Assembly: GCA_037892935.1 (NCBI GenBank)
Contig: JAYXKI010000006.1
Span: 1,426,001 to 1,490,000 of the forward strand
Source: Phlebopus portentosus
Taxonomy: Eukaryota > Basidiomycota > Agaricomycetes > Boletales > Boletinellaceae
DNA length: 64,000 bases
Direction: 5' to 3'
The notes under the pieces are model-generated. The model searched no databases and was not told the origin of the DNA. It worked only from the letters and a program-made list of their open reading frames with translations. This document shows positions 35,416-46,619 of this stretch, one piece after another. Positions within the stretch are counted from its first letter, which is position 1. Each line of letters starts with the position of its first letter. A program made the translations under genes and the position numbers.

Positions 35416-36139
35416 CTGCAAGCCAATATATATATATAAGCATGTAAAATACTACTATATATCCAATAGAAGCTCTTACAGATGAGATATGACTGCAGAA
35501 ATTGAATTGTGTAGCGTTTTTGCATGTTCGAAGCACCTGGTTGGAAATTCAACATTGACTTCTATCAATCACGTGCTCAATTATTGCCTTTTTTTGTCCT
35601 TACTTCTTGATCGGCGCTGGCTTGCATCTGAGAGCAAACAAATGTTGCCTTCCTCCATCCACAAAAGAAAAAATTACTTTCAATGCATAATTAAGCCTTT
35701 TCCATGATAATAAATCGAATCCTTCAAAAATTCCTCAAAAATTCCACCTAGTTTTCGAGGAGATGTATGTAAACAGTTTATATCTTGCTGAATTTTCGAT
35801 GTTTCAAGATTTCCTTCAAAAAATCTGAATCTATGATATCAAAAACCCCCATCCATGAAAATACCATAATATTTATCTTATTGTGCAGTACAGAACATGC
35901 AGGCAAAAGTCGACTTCAAGAACTGGAGAATTCACACGGCTCGGCTTCCACGCGGCATCTCTAAGCGAGGTCGTGGGAATGCGCAGATTTTTATTGACCG
36001 TTGCTCGTCACCAAAGATAGATAGATAGAAAGTGATGGTTGATCAGTTGATCGGCGCGACGATGACCGATCGGCGTATCCCAAATCAGGCAGAAAGAAAT
36101 TGCGCCAAAAACTTTCTTCAGCACAACTCAGGAGTTGCC
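35416..36139. promoter_or_regulatory. Divergent intergenic region, coiled-coil gene (-) and PWP1 (+)
   Basis: About 720 bases, AT-rich in the left two thirds, with TATATATATAA at about 35428 just upstream of the coiled-coil gene's ATG (minus strand). The right end must contain the PWP1 promoter. No gene seen. Confidence 0.4.
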
Positions 36140-38304
36140 ATGAGTAGCCTCATATCCTCCGTCTCCTGGTACGTCTCATATACATACGAGAATCAAAGTA
36201 TATATTTCCAATAAACATCAACACACCAGGGTAAAACGCGCTATAGCCGCCCAACATCCCGCAAAATACAACCTCGACGAGCGAGAGCTCGAGCGCGTCA
36301 GCGCCCTCGCTCGTATTGAGATCGAGGATGCGAGGGTGGAGCTTGAGAAGGCGCAAGAAGCTGCAAAGGAGATGGGCCGTGGTGCTGAAGACGATGATGA
36401 TGAAGATGTAGATGTAGATGAGGATAAGGAGAATGAAGACGAATGGGTTGAGTGCGTCGGTTTTCGTTATATCCTTCGAAGGTGAAGAGAAGCAGATTGA
36501 TTTTTTTTTTTTGCGATCGAAGTGAAGAGGATGTCGAGATGGACGACAGCCCCGATGATGGTGCTAAACCTAAAAACGACGAGGACGAACTGGCGAAGTA
36601 TAACCTGGACGACTACGACAAGGCGTCCAAGACCATCGCTGCAGGCCCGTTCAGCAATATCAAAGGACTGACATACTACAAAGATAATGACGAGGATCCA
36701 TACATCACATTAAAAGAGGTAGGTTATACCAATTTTTTTTTGTCCCGCATGTTTGGTATCTTAATCTTTATACGATTTGCAGGACGAAGAAGAGCTCGAG
36801 AGAAAAGAACTCGAAGTCCTCCCAACAGATAACATGCTCGTCACGGCGAAGACGGAAGACCAGATCTCGCTGCTCGAAGTATACGTCTACGACGAGTCGC
36901 AAGAGAACCTCTTCGTGCACCACGACATCATGCTCCCCGCCTTCCCCCTCTGTCTCGAATGGCTCGACTTCCCGCCTTGTCCTCCTTCCTCCTCTTCCTC
37001 TTCCTCGTCCCTCACAAACAATAATGACAACAACATATCAAGCAGAAAAAGAGAATCCGACATGGCGATAGACTCCGACTCCGACTCCCCAGCGAAAAAA
37101 TCAGAATTCGGGAACTACATCGCAGTGGGTACGTTCGAGCCCGAGATCGAGATCTGGTCGCTCGACGTCGTCGACGCGCTCTATCCGCACACCATCCTCG
37201 GCCGGCCGGACGTCTCAGCCGCGCACGTCCCAACACCCCTTGGCACGGGGAAGAAGAAGCGCAGGAAGCAGAAACACCGCGCTGCGAACCCTGCGCACCA
37301 TGTCGACGCGGTGCTGGCGCTCTCGTGGAACCGCGCGCATAGGAACTTGCTTGCGAGCGCGAGTGCGGATCGGACGGTGAAGCTGTGGGATTTGTCCAGG
37401 GATCCCATCGGGGTTGGGAATGGGGATGGGGATGGAGAGGGAGGGGGAGCGATTAGGAGCTTCGACCTCCACAAGGATAAAGTCCAAGCTGTACAATGGA
37501 ACGAGAAAGAGCCGACTGTGTTGTTAACGGGGAGCTACGACCGCACAGTCCGAACGTTCGACTCGCGCTCGCCGACGGCAGGCGTCGGAGCCGTCGTCGG
37601 CGCAGACGTCGAAGCTGTTCGATGGGATCCTTGGGAAAGCACAGGGTTCTACGTGAGTTCTTCTCTCCTATTTCCTCTCTCGACATTCCTCGATAACATA
37701 TGCCTCTCATAAACAAAAACAAAAAAATGTATGTACAGGTCTCGCTAGAGAACGGCATAATCCTCAACTTCGACGCGCGCGCTCTCCATTCCAACCTCAA
37801 CCAGCCCTCGCCCTCCCGATTCATGCTCGCAGCGCACGACGGCGCCGCCTCCGCGCTCGACGTCAACCCGCACATCCGCGGGTGCCTCGTAACGGGCGGC
37901 ACAGACAAAATGGTCAAAATCTGGAACGTCAACGATAAGAACAACGGGAAGAAGGAAGTCAGCCTCGTCACGTCGCGGGATTTGGGCGTTGTAAGCATGA
38001 GTTCCCGTTTTTCTCATCATTAACGCATCGCTAACGCATCTACTGTACTGATTTTTCTCTGCTCACCGGGACGCAGGGCAAAGTCTTCTCAGCCTCATTC
38101 TCTCCAGACGACCCACTCACACTCGCCGCAGCCGGCTCAAAGGCCAAGCTCCAGATCTGGGACGTCGGCGCAAACGTTGGCGTGCGTAAAGCATTTGCTC
38201 AAAAGCTCAAAGAGGCCGGACGAGAAGTACGACAGAAGGAAGGCGGCGGTATTATTGGCGTTGTTAGTGACGATGAAGGGGATAGCGGCGACGAGGGCGA
38301 CTAA
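36140..38304 (+). CDS. PWP1: PWP1-like WD40 ribosome-biogenesis protein
   Basis: Periodic tryptophan protein 1 homologue, a nucleolar WD-repeat factor needed for large-subunit ribosome assembly. ATG at 36140 (MSSLISSVSW, then VKRAIAAQHPAKYNLDERE after the first intron). An acidic stretch (DDDDEDVDVDEDKENEDEW) is followed by KYNLDDYDK, GLTYYKDNDEDPYITL, NMLVTAKTEDQISLLEVY, GTFEPEIEIWSLD, and WD repeats: VLALSWNRAHRNLLASASAD with VKLWDLS, VQAVQWNEKEPTVLLTGSYD, ALDVNPHIRGCLVTGGTD with VKIWNV, and VFSASFSPDD with LQIWDVG. It ends in an acidic tail (DDEGDSGDEGD*). About six exons, no break seen. It is convergent with HCR1. Confidence 0.92.
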
Positions 38305-38479
38305 AGCGTTAGCGCAAAATGTATTGAAAGGGTAGACTGATCTTTGTAGATTCTCTGCATTTGGTTTTACAATGTTTTCTTGCTGTTGCTCTTGTTTTCA
38401 ATCGATGTAGCCGAGTAGGTTAGATATCACAAATGTTTATAAAATCCACAGCGGCAGCGACAGTACGAAGCATGGAGAA

Positions 38480-39546
38480 CTACATGAAATCGTTCGGATC
38501 GTTCCCAAAGTCGTCCAGCACCTCGTCATATGCATTGGTATCAAGTCTTCAACACTCAAGTCAACAAAGTCACCCAGGAACGAATATAAAAGCGAAGTTA
38601 AAACGCACTTGCCAAGAGCTTTAGTCGACCCAAGCACCGGCTTCGCAGCCGCCTTCGTCTTCTTCTTCCCCCCAGTCTTGTCCCGCTGCTCCTTCTGCTT
38701 CTCATTCGCCAGCGTCGTCAGCGCGCTCGCGGCCTTGCGCACCTCGACGTCCTTCAGCGGCAGCGCGAGCTCGCGCACGTGGTGCTCGACGAACGAGGCG
38801 TATAGCGGCTTGTTCTGGTGTCGCTTGATGATGTAGTCGACGATCCGCTTCGAGAACGCTTGGAAGTCCTCTTTCGTACGCGGGTCGAAGGAGATGAGTT
38901 TGTCGAGCTCCTTGTCGGAGGTACCTATCAAATAAAATTTTACAAGTTGAGGTCTCCGCGGTAAAGTAAGAAAGGGTCGAGAATGATAATCCGCACCTCC
39001 CAAGGCAGCAGCACCTAACAGATCCGCAGCGTTTCTCAAGTCCGATTGTAACTGCCTCTCTCGATCCCGCCGCGCCTTCTCTCGGGGATCGAGCACATCG
39101 TCCTCATCGTACAGATCATCTTCCTGCTCTACAGCTGCCCGCGCAGCCTTTTGAGCCTCCTTCTCCGCGATCTTCTGCTTGATCGAGCCCTTCTTCTTCG
39201 CCGGTGGAGGCGCAGCAGCAGCAGCAGCAGCAGCAGTTTTGGGTTTCCGTTCTTCCTCTTCTTCAGATTCCTCCCAATCCGACTGGATGTATGCATGCAT
39301 AGAGTGTCAGAGGTCAGCGATTGGGGTGTGATCTACGTAATGTAGGAGCGACGCACGGCAACATCATTATCATCCTCGTCTTCGCCCTCCCATTTTGTCT
39401 TCTTTACAGGTAGCTTTACGGCGGGAACGGCTTTGCTCGGGGCAGAGGGTGCAGCGTTAGTGTCACTGTCGGAGGCGTCTGCAAATTTATTCGTAAACGC
39501 AGTTTCCACAAAGGCTGCAACGAGTATTCGTACCCCAGTCAGACAT
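38480..39546 (-). CDS. HCR1: eIF3 subunit J (HCR1)
   Basis: Translation initiation factor eIF3j, a loosely bound eIF3 subunit that acts at the 40S decoding centre and in 20S pre-rRNA processing. The start is ATG 39546; the first exon is only MSDW plus one base before a GTACGA intron, joining to DASDSDTNAAPSAPSKAVPA. Further exons give KTKWEGEDEDDNDVA, SDWEESEEEEE, an Ala run, KKKGSIKQKIAEKE, LGGTSDKELDKLISFDP, FVEHHVRELALPLKDVEVRK, LANEKQKEQRDK, and a final exon YDEVLDDFGNDPNDFM*. The acidic start, Lys-rich middle and acidic DDFGxDxxDFM end are diagnostic. Divergent from COQ9 with only 214 bases between. Confidence 0.9.
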
Positions 39547-39760
39547 TCTTTCGTATTAATTACAGAGACGTTATGAAGCCAGGATTTGAGGACGGCAGGC
39601 AACGAGCATAGGGTGAAGTGAAGTGAAGTGAAGAGTTGATTGTGGCGAAGCGAACGAACGCGAAAATTACAAACTGAATTGGTATTTTCTCAATTCGGAA
39701 GTGCGATGTCGTCACGGTCACCGTGACCTCCGAGTCTTCAACTCACTCTTCATCTTGAAC
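39547..39760. promoter_or_regulatory. Short bidirectional promoter, HCR1/COQ9
   Basis: 214 bases separate the two divergent start codons, so the regulatory sequence is almost certainly shared. A GAAGT run (GTGAAGTGAAGTGAAGTGAAG near 39613) and an inverted GTCACGGTCACCGTGAC near 39711 stand out. I see no TATA box. Confidence 0.5.
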
Positions 39761-40548
39761 ATGAGCTCTCAGCAACTTTTGAAATGCGCGTTCCCGTTGA
39801 TAAGATATCACGGATTCACGCGTCAGGCTCTCTCTGTAGCTGCGCTCTCCCTTCCAAAACCTCCCGAAAACCACTTTCGGACACCGCCATTGACGCGCTC
39901 TTCGGTGAAGGCGAAGAGGCGCGTCGGACGCTTCTGAATGCATGGCTTGCAGAGGGGAGGAAGAACATGGAACAGAGCCAGGATAGGACTATCAGTGGCC
40001 TCTTGAAGCACAGGCTTCGCTGGAACGAGCCGGTCCTTCAATACCTTCCTGAGGTGTGTTGATTAAGCTCGGAGTCTGCGGAAGGTGTTGTTGAAAGTGC
40101 AAGTCTTGAGGCGTTCGCTATGATGATGACTTCGTCCACTATCTTGCCTCTTGACGTAATGCATGCGATTCAGCACGCTGGATCTATCGCCAACCAAGCT
40201 TGTTACCTTTCCGGAGACAAAAGCGTCGCGGTATGCTCGTCTTTACGTGCACGAGCCGCGCTCTAATCTGCTTTTTTGGCAAGAATGCATGGTATGCAAA
40301 GCGAGCAGCGCTTTCTGCCGTGTATACTGCTGCAGGTGCGTGTAGCTTGGGAGCTCGGGCTTTCAGTTTCCTGACGTTCCCCCACAGAACTTCATCAACT
40401 CAGCTCCCCAAGCACCGCAGACGGATTTCTTGACGATCTTCTCGAGACTTCTCAGAATGTGGAGTCCGTCGTCTCTGACACAGCAGAATTTGGGAAATAC
40501 GTGACGAGGAGCTGGGCGGGGATATATCGTAGTCTTGGGCTTAACTGA
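39761..40548 (+). CDS. COQ9: COQ9, ubiquinone biosynthesis protein, with an apparent frame break
   Basis: Mitochondrial matrix lipid-binding protein required for coenzyme Q assembly. The frame from ATG 39761 gives MSSQQLLKCAFPLIRYHGFTRQALSVAALSLPKPPE. The rest of the family pattern, KPLSDTAIDALFGEGEEARRT, LNAWLAEGRKNM, HRLRWNEPVLQYLPE, then AFAMM, HAGSIANQACYLSGDKSVA, AWYAKRAALSAVYTAA, ELHQL and YVTRSWAGIYRSLGLN*, is one base out of phase after the GAAAACC run near 39862-39869. No intron can bridge this. A different ATG at 39784 is in the downstream frame and would replace the N-terminus with a basic, Ser-rich leader that could itself target mitochondria. The frame break is therefore either a one-base deletion, an assembly error, or avoided by the second ATG. 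Later introns are normal. Confidence 0.82.
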
Positions 40549-40967
40549 TTTAATACATGGTAAGTTCACTGTCGACGACCGTTGATTGCAAGTTCTCTAA
40601 CCTCAGCAATTGGCTGACAGGTATAGAATTTATTCCCAATTCGAAACTGGGTTTTCGAACATAAGGACCGGAATAGACGTAATTGTCGTAACTGAAATTG
40701 TGCGTTAGTGTCTTTCTTTGGATTCATATCCAGGCCGTCTGTTGTACGCAAGATAATCGAGGAACGCGATGACCAACTGTTCTGATCCAGACTGCTTGAT
40801 ATCAATATTAATGTCTTCGAGCACAACAAAATTTCGTCCTAGACTGTCCTCATTCCAGCCTCTTCTCTCTCAACAGTGCGTTGGTATAAGATGTCTGAGC
40901 GAACCTCACTTCCTCAAACTCCTTCGCTACTTCTCTTGCCAGCCATTCGTTCTACCCAACCTTCAAG
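40549..40967. promoter_or_regulatory. Region between COQ9 and the membrane-protein gene
   Basis: About 420 bases holding the COQ9 3' end and the promoter of the next rightward gene. A pyrimidine-rich run precedes ATG 40968. No gene seen. Confidence 0.4.
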
Positions 40968-42978
40968 ATGTCTCCATCTTTCTACGAACCATCCTCTTCC
41001 TCTGCACACACTCTTTTCATCAACGGCACTCTCCATCACCCATCCCAAGTTGCGTCCGACAACAGCTTGCCAACACTCGCCGTCGTTCTCGGTCTCATTG
41101 GAGTCCTCGTCGCTCTGGCTCTCATCGCTTGCATATTCATCTACATCTTCCGCGCTCGCCTCTTTCCTCCTCCCGCTGAATTCGCCGATGACGAAGAGAA
41201 GTTACATTCCGGGTCCGAACCCAAGGTCTTCTATGAGCATACCAACCGCTTTAGTACTTTGAACGATGCCACGATAGCATCTCACGCCGAAGTCGAAGCG
41301 TCCATAGCAAATAGACCTCCACTTCAACCATTCTTATTCAGTCCAGCTAAACCCGCCAAGTCCCATTACAAAGAACTCCTTCTGCCCCGTCTGCAGCAGA
41401 TCCAATCGAATCTGATGGGCAATGATGATGCAATGAACCCGAAGATGTTCCATAATGACGCGCCTTATGAATATGAAGGGAACAAATTCAAGTATAGCAC
41501 GCAGCGTATCCGAGCTGAAGTTAGTTCAAGCTCAATCAATGTCTCGCAAAGCTGTCCAGCGAGCATCGGACAATCTCTAGTGTGTTTCTAGCCTTCGCTC
41601 TAGCTCGTCTATCTAACATGAATTCCAGGATGCTCTAATGAAAATGCATTGCCTTCCCAAGCTACGCAGATCGCCCCGAAGGCAAGCTGAAGCGGCTAGA
41701 GCTCGTACGCAAGCTCCCGCCAACACCTCCACCTTTGATGTATTCTTTCGATGTACGTCTGCTTCAGAGGGATTATATGTACGCTAATTTTGCGTACTGA
41801 TACTATCGGTTTCTTTCATGGGCACCCACAGTCGATGAGCAGTGTCTATAGTGAAGACAGTGTCTATTCATCCACTTCCTCGGACGATGAGTCCATAGAC
41901 TGGGATTACTATATCAATGATCGTCATGAGGGGCTTTTCTACGAACCGGAGTCGTCATCTTCCTCCCTACCTCCAGTATCTATTACTACTCAGGAAGCGC
42001 GACAGTCGGAGGCTACCACAGGGGCCACTATAGACGACATGGAAGCAAAGAGCGAGAAGGCGAATCTCGACTTTTCCGTTTCCGAGATCAGAAGGCCAAT
42101 TCGGCGAATGTGCTACGCCATACCGTTATCAAAGCGAGCCGCTTCCGCCATCGCAAGCAACCACAGGCTGAATTCGAGGCTCGTCAAACGTTATGAAACC
42201 AGAGTACGGAATGCGTCCTGCGCTTGGAAACTTTTTAAACTGCGGTCCGGAGCATCCAAAAGGTATATCAGTTTACTAGGAGATTCTTTTAATTTTTAAT
42301 TTACTAAGCAACGGCGGGTTCCGCAGCTGTACCTGTCGACTACGAAACTTTACATCAAGTATGATTCACAAACAATTCCAAGACCAAGAACAACAATTTC
42401 GGATATCGGCTCGATGCCTTCCTATCTGACCAGGACGCCTCGACGCGTATCTTCAAGGCAACCAATCAACATCCTCTTTGACTCTCCTTTATCAGGCATG
42501 ACGAAGCAGTCTGCGGTGAAGCGGAGAACCAATGTCGAGTCCCCCGCTCGCTCGGCCCTCGCTGTTGATTAACGGCATCCCAGCAAACGACTTTACAACA
42601 ATGTCACCTCCGCAATTCAACCGGCTCCTGAGCCCACCGCGAAACCCAGAGCTGCTCAACACGCGATGGGCACCCCGTCCCGCGACACCTCCGTTAAACA
42701 TTACAGTCTTCGCGAAGAATCGCTCTGCTGCTCCCTCGAGTTTGATGTACCCTGGTCGCAGAGTGACAATCACCCCGCCTGCGGGGACGTCCCTCGCGGA
42801 ACTCCGGGGCCTCGTTGAGCGTGTGCTGGGACACGACGTGCAGACGCTGCGCGGGATGGTGTTCATCGTGAGTCGATCAATGTTCCTACCGCTAGTATCT
42901 GAGCGGTTCTTTGCTCAATGGGTAAAGGAGCGCGTACGGGACGGCGGATCCGGGATTGTTGAAGCGTGGTATAACTGA
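40968..42978 (+). CDS. Single-pass membrane protein of unknown function, frame uncertain
   Basis: Not recognised. ATG 40968 opens a short extracellular-type Ser-rich segment with a possible N-glycosylation site (NGTLHHP), one membrane helix (LAVVLGLIGVLVALALIACI) and a basic stop-transfer (FRARL). A long cytosolic region follows: KPAKSHYKELLLPRLQQIQ, LKRLELVRKLPPTPPPLMY, SMSSVYSEDSVYSS, ESIDWDYYIND, NILFDSPLSGM, then SLLINGIPANDF and VTITPPAGTSLAELRGLVER. Two places need a one-base change to keep frame: near 41655-41670 (a CCCAAGC context) and at the C-run 42539-42545. The last 440 bases stay open in the frame of an internal ATG (42532) to the stop at 42976-42978. This is either one gene with small indels, or two overlapping genes, the second 42532-42978. 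Confidence 0.5.
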
Positions 42979-43746
42979 TTCTCATTTGCCTTTTTCCATT
43001 TGATTAATACTTCCTCTACTTCATATTTGCTGCTTTTCAACTAGTAATAGCAATTCTTTGTAAGTTGCATCTCTAGATTCTTTCGTTACTCTCTTGCTGT
43101 CTCTCTTTCTTCTGCGTCGGTCCCTCTCTCTCTTCACCCCTGGTAGCTTCCGTCTGTCTCTATCTCTTTTCTGTCCTTTCTGTGTTACATTTAATGATCT
43201 CCTGTTCTCTTCCATCTGTCTATCTTCGTCTCGTAAGTTATCTGTAATGTATCATCCTTTCCATATTCAGGCCCTTGCGGCATGCATCACATCCTCTCCC
43301 TCGGCACGCACCGTATCAATATTCAGTTTTCATGATTTGTGGGTGTCAGCGGGCTCGCCCATTCATTAATATTTACTGTACCTGCGGAACCCAATCTATC
43401 ATTTCATCTAAAAAACAAGGGATCTGATGCTGCTCCGCCGGGAAGCCCATCTTATCGCCTGGCCAGAATGGTAGTATAATACCGAACTATAACCACACAA
43501 TGCAGTTGACCATTTAAAAAAAAGCGTGTCAGAGCTAATGATAGGACCATCGCCTACCATCGCCTGCTAAGCATGCGGGAGCTTTCCACTTCAAAAAGCA
43601 GAGCATCATGATTGAAGTGGATCAGTTGCCGTCATTTTGCGCTTACACCTTAGGCTTGAAACTCAGTCGCTTACCATCCGGACTACTAGATTTGAGCGAC
43701 ATCACATCACGGTTAAATTAAGACGCGACAACACAACGAGCTTTCA
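42979..43746. other. Convergent 3' region, membrane-protein gene and ERG28
   Basis: About 770 bases between converging stop codons. There is a strongly pyrimidine-rich tract (TCTCTTT/CCCTCTCTCTC) near 43085-43200. No gene is supported. Confidence 0.45.
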
Positions 43747-44398
43747 TTAGTTACTGAATTTCACGTAATAGTCATATTGCAACAACATCCAGACCAGAGA
43801 CGTAGCTAAAGTAACGTCAGGATCCCAAAAGCCAATCGAGTACAAAAGAGGAAGAGAACTTACACGCAACGAGGAAGGTGCTCAAGACGGGAGAGAAGAA
43901 TTTTGCGGTGCGGTAGATGAACACTTCCGACGAGAAATGTCCGAAAGCGAGCAAATACGTGAACAAAGTGATGTCGTATACACTATACGAAGAGATTGAA
44001 CGGGTTGCATACAGGTAAAGTGAAAAGGCGAAGATTAATAAACGTACGCTTTATCAGTGATGTTATACGCCGCGTAGAATCGTACGATCGCCGAGGCCAG
44101 CGTCCAAATAGCAAAGGTACGCGCCTGCAGGTCCGTCACTAACAAAGCGAACAGCTGGTCCAGCTCAAGTCCTCAAAGCGCAAAAAACGCGTCAACTGAC
44201 CGATAGGCGCTTGAGCATAAAGCCTCCTCGTGAGCTTCGTCGTGGCAAAGCACTGCGCAGTGTTGAACAAAGCCATTGTTGAGACGAGGAGCTGCCATTT
44301 CGGCAGCAGCCCTGGCGTTTGAGGTAGCACTGTTTATACGCTTCAATTAAATGGCTACGACAGTAACAAGACTTGAGCTTACAGTGCAACAGAGACAT
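43747..44398 (-). CDS. ERG28: ERG28, sterol C-4 demethylation scaffold
   Basis: ER membrane protein that tethers the C-4 demethylase enzymes (Erg25, Erg26, Erg27) and Erg6 in ergosterol synthesis. ATG at 44398 begins a mini-exon (MSLLH plus one base) spliced to LLPQTPGLLPKWQLLVSTMA. Next come LFNTAQCFATTKLTRRLYAQ, then VTDLQARTFAIWTLASAIVR, FYAAYNITDK, YDITLFTYLLAFGHFSSEVF, IYRTAKFFSPVLSTFLVA and a last exon TSLVWMLLQYDYYVKFSN* ending at 43747. The four predicted membrane helices and the AxTFxxWTLxSAxVRxYAAY block are typical of the family. Frame is intact through all joins. Confidence 0.88.
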
Positions 44399-45015
44399 CG
44401 TGGATGGATGTCTCGAGTAAAAAGCTTTCAAGCCAAGAATATTATGTTTTCTACTACATACATTGCGTCACGTGTTCGTGATCCGGGGAACGGAACGGTA
44501 AAAAGTATTTCTTGGATTCGGGAAAATAGCGAGGGTAAAATACAGGAAAACCTCAATATTAAACTACCCTACATCCCGTCCTCCACCGGGAACAGCGGGA
44601 AGCTATTTTTCTTGTGTACGCATGTACATTTTACATTCTGTTCTTCGCTTCCCTAGCAATAGATATTGCTGGATTTAATGAGCCTAGTCAACGTGAAGTC
44701 AATTTGAGACTTTGTGAATGTGTTTCCTAAGGTATATACGCCGAATACACGTCAATCCCTCTTGGAACTCCATCCATCCATATTCGAACCAGTATGAGGG
44801 ATAGCAATACGAGATGCCCAATAAACCGATGCTGTCCAGACTCCGATATGCAATTGGAAGAGCACAAACGCGGTTCGACGCGTCGCTTGATCCAAGGAGA
44901 TGATATTCAGGTGTCACGCCGAGCCAGTCCGAAGATCATAGTGAGCAAAGAGCAATACTTGTCTACATGAGCCTGAGCTTCACTCATAAGAAACAGAGGG
45001 TTAGCGGCGTACGAA
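44399..45015. promoter_or_regulatory. ERG28 promoter and CTF8 3' region
   Basis: About 620 bases. The left part is upstream of the leftward ERG28 gene, the right part is the 3' flank of the leftward CTF8 gene. CGTCACGTGTTCGTGATC near 44465 contains a CACGTG-type core. No gene seen. Confidence 0.35.
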
Positions 45016-45541
45016 TTATTCTGTCTTCGTACTTCCGTTCGTCGCGACAGATACTGTATTCACCACCGGCATGGGTCGCTTGGAGAACAGTACTTTGCGT
45101 TTCACGACAGCTACCATATCATATTCGCATGCCCTCCCCGTATCCTCCTGCGACGATTCACCGTCGACCTGCATAGGATCGTCATGGAGAGCCTTCTTGC
45201 GTAGCACGGCAAGTGGCTTCGACAAATTGACAATTTTTCCCTCGAGAAGATTATGGCCGATGAGCATAGTCGGTTTGGTCTCCTACAAGATTGTAAGCAT
45301 CAGTGCTCGTGCTCGAGATACTATGGCTTACGTTGTCGAGACTAAGCTGGGCGGCTAGCTGACCAGACGGGTCACCTTCAACGTGAAAAGAACCTTGTAG
45401 CTCTATGAGAATAAGTTCATCACTTCCAAGTTTCGCGAGCTGTGGAGAAAACTTTGTTAATGGCTTGACAGATCTCTCTGGTGTGTTAATGGTGATGATC
45501 ATTGAGACAGTAGTGAGTTGGACGCGGTAAGAAAGACGCAT
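45016..45541 (-). CDS. CTF8: CTF8, subunit of the Ctf18-RFC clamp loader
   Basis: Small subunit of the alternative clamp loader Ctf18-Dcc1-Ctf8-RFC, which loads PCNA and supports sister-chromatid cohesion. The longest start is ATG 45541 (MRLSYRVQ). The family usually begins near MIITINTP (ATG 45502), which is in the same frame. Blocks are LAKLGSDELILIELQGSFHV, GQLAAQLSLDN, one intron, then ETKPTMLIGHNLLEGKIVNL, KPLAVLRKK, EYDMVAVVKRKVLFSKRP and a short tail to 45016. The LIGHxLLEG and KxKxLFSKRPxP motifs are characteristic. Intact. Confidence 0.85.
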
Positions 45542-45577
45542 TCAGAGAGAGAAGTAGTGTAGGAGGGGAAACTCGGG

Positions 45578-45624
45578 AGTTCGCCACATGTGGCGAACTT
45601 GAGTGGTTAACCACGTGGTCAACC
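45578..45624. repeat. Two adjacent palindromes upstream of the hAT-like gene
   Basis: 45578-45599 is a perfect 22-base palindrome centred on CCACATGTGG. 45605-45624 is a 20-base palindrome with one mismatched pair, centred on CCACGTGG. They lie about 150 bases before the ATG of the hAT-like transposase gene and immediately upstream of CTF8. They could be subterminal repeats of the hAT element or binding sites for a dimeric (bHLH-like) regulator. Confidence 0.6.
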
Positions 45625-45751
45625 TGTTGCTAACTCGGATGGGTCAAAAAAGGCATGTGGTAAACTCAAATTCAGTAGATTGATTTGTAATGTACCAAGC
45701 ATACAATGAGTTTTTTTTTTTGCTTCCGTGAAAATTTTCGCTCGAGTACCG

Positions 45752-46111
45752 ATGTCTGTTACATTGCTAAGTCCAGAAGAAGTCGAAGAGAAGCTGTACG
45801 AGCTTACCTGGCGACTTTCGAGCCTTCCCCCGAGTATATCGGCCGGGAACAACTTTTATAATTTTCAGTTCTTTGGCCCAGATCCTGAGCAAGTGGAGTG
45901 GATGGGACTTGATGGTGCTGTGAACGACGCACTTGAGAAAATATTCGCCCCGAACGGTCGAATGATAGAAATTAGGTTTTTGGAACAAGGTCCGGGTCTC
46001 ACGGCAGTTGCAGACGTGCTTCGCAAATACAATCAGCAATTTCAGCGGCATGCAGTACTCCAGAAATGGATACACGACTTACTGGAGTCGGCCATCAGAG
46101 CCGGGAGCTTG
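45752..46111 (+). pseudogene. hAT-like transposase gene, exon 1 (separated by LTR element 1)
   Basis: ATG 45752 (MSVTLLSPEEVEEKLYELTW) and 120 codons to AGC TTG followed by a GTGAGT donor at 46112. I do not recognise a domain in this exon. It belongs to the gene continued at 52820. If LTR element 1 and one copy of its 5-base target duplication are removed, the intron is 59 bases, with a CTGAT branch-like site at about 46149 and acceptor TATAG. The phase (0/0) matches the downstream exon. With the element in place the intron is about 6.7 kb and the branch site is far from its acceptor. Confidence 0.6.
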
Positions 46112-46161
46112 GTGAGTTTCAGTATTTCATATTTCTTAGAGAGAGAGCTGATATGAGGAAC

Positions 46162-46619
46162 TGTAAGGACTCGAACATTTTCCTTTTCTTTTCTGACATC
46201 ATCATTTATTTTAATATTCTTTTTCTTTTCTTTTATTTTTCTTATGCGCTTATTCATCCTTTTGCCGGAACATTCCACAATGTTCTATCACGCTCACTAA
46301 TCACCCCATTCCTTGTCATGTGACTTCCCTTTAGGGTAGACCTTTCCCGCACCCAAAGTCTATATAAGTAGATAGTCTGACTCTTTCGTTCCTTGTCTTT
46401 CTATTCTACTTACCTTCACTGCGACCTAGGTATCTACTCTTGTATTATTAGTTTGCTGAATTCTACTTACCTTCACTGCGACCTAGCGTTCGACGGTCTG
46501 GACTTAAGCCTCGTCTTAGCTGTCTTGACCTGAGCGACGTGTTTGGGATTATCTCATTCACACTTGTTTGTTGTTGTGTTGGCCTGCCTCGACTCAGTCC
46601 TTGAGCCGTCCGCCTAACA
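46162..46619 (+). repeat. 5' LTR of element 1
   Basis: 458 bases, TGTAAGGAC...CGCCTAACA. TATATAAG at 46361-46368 places the start of the RNA near 46395. A 26-base unit TTCTACTTACCTTCACTGCG.. occurs twice in R/U5 (46404-46429 and 46461-46486). Confidence 0.92.
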
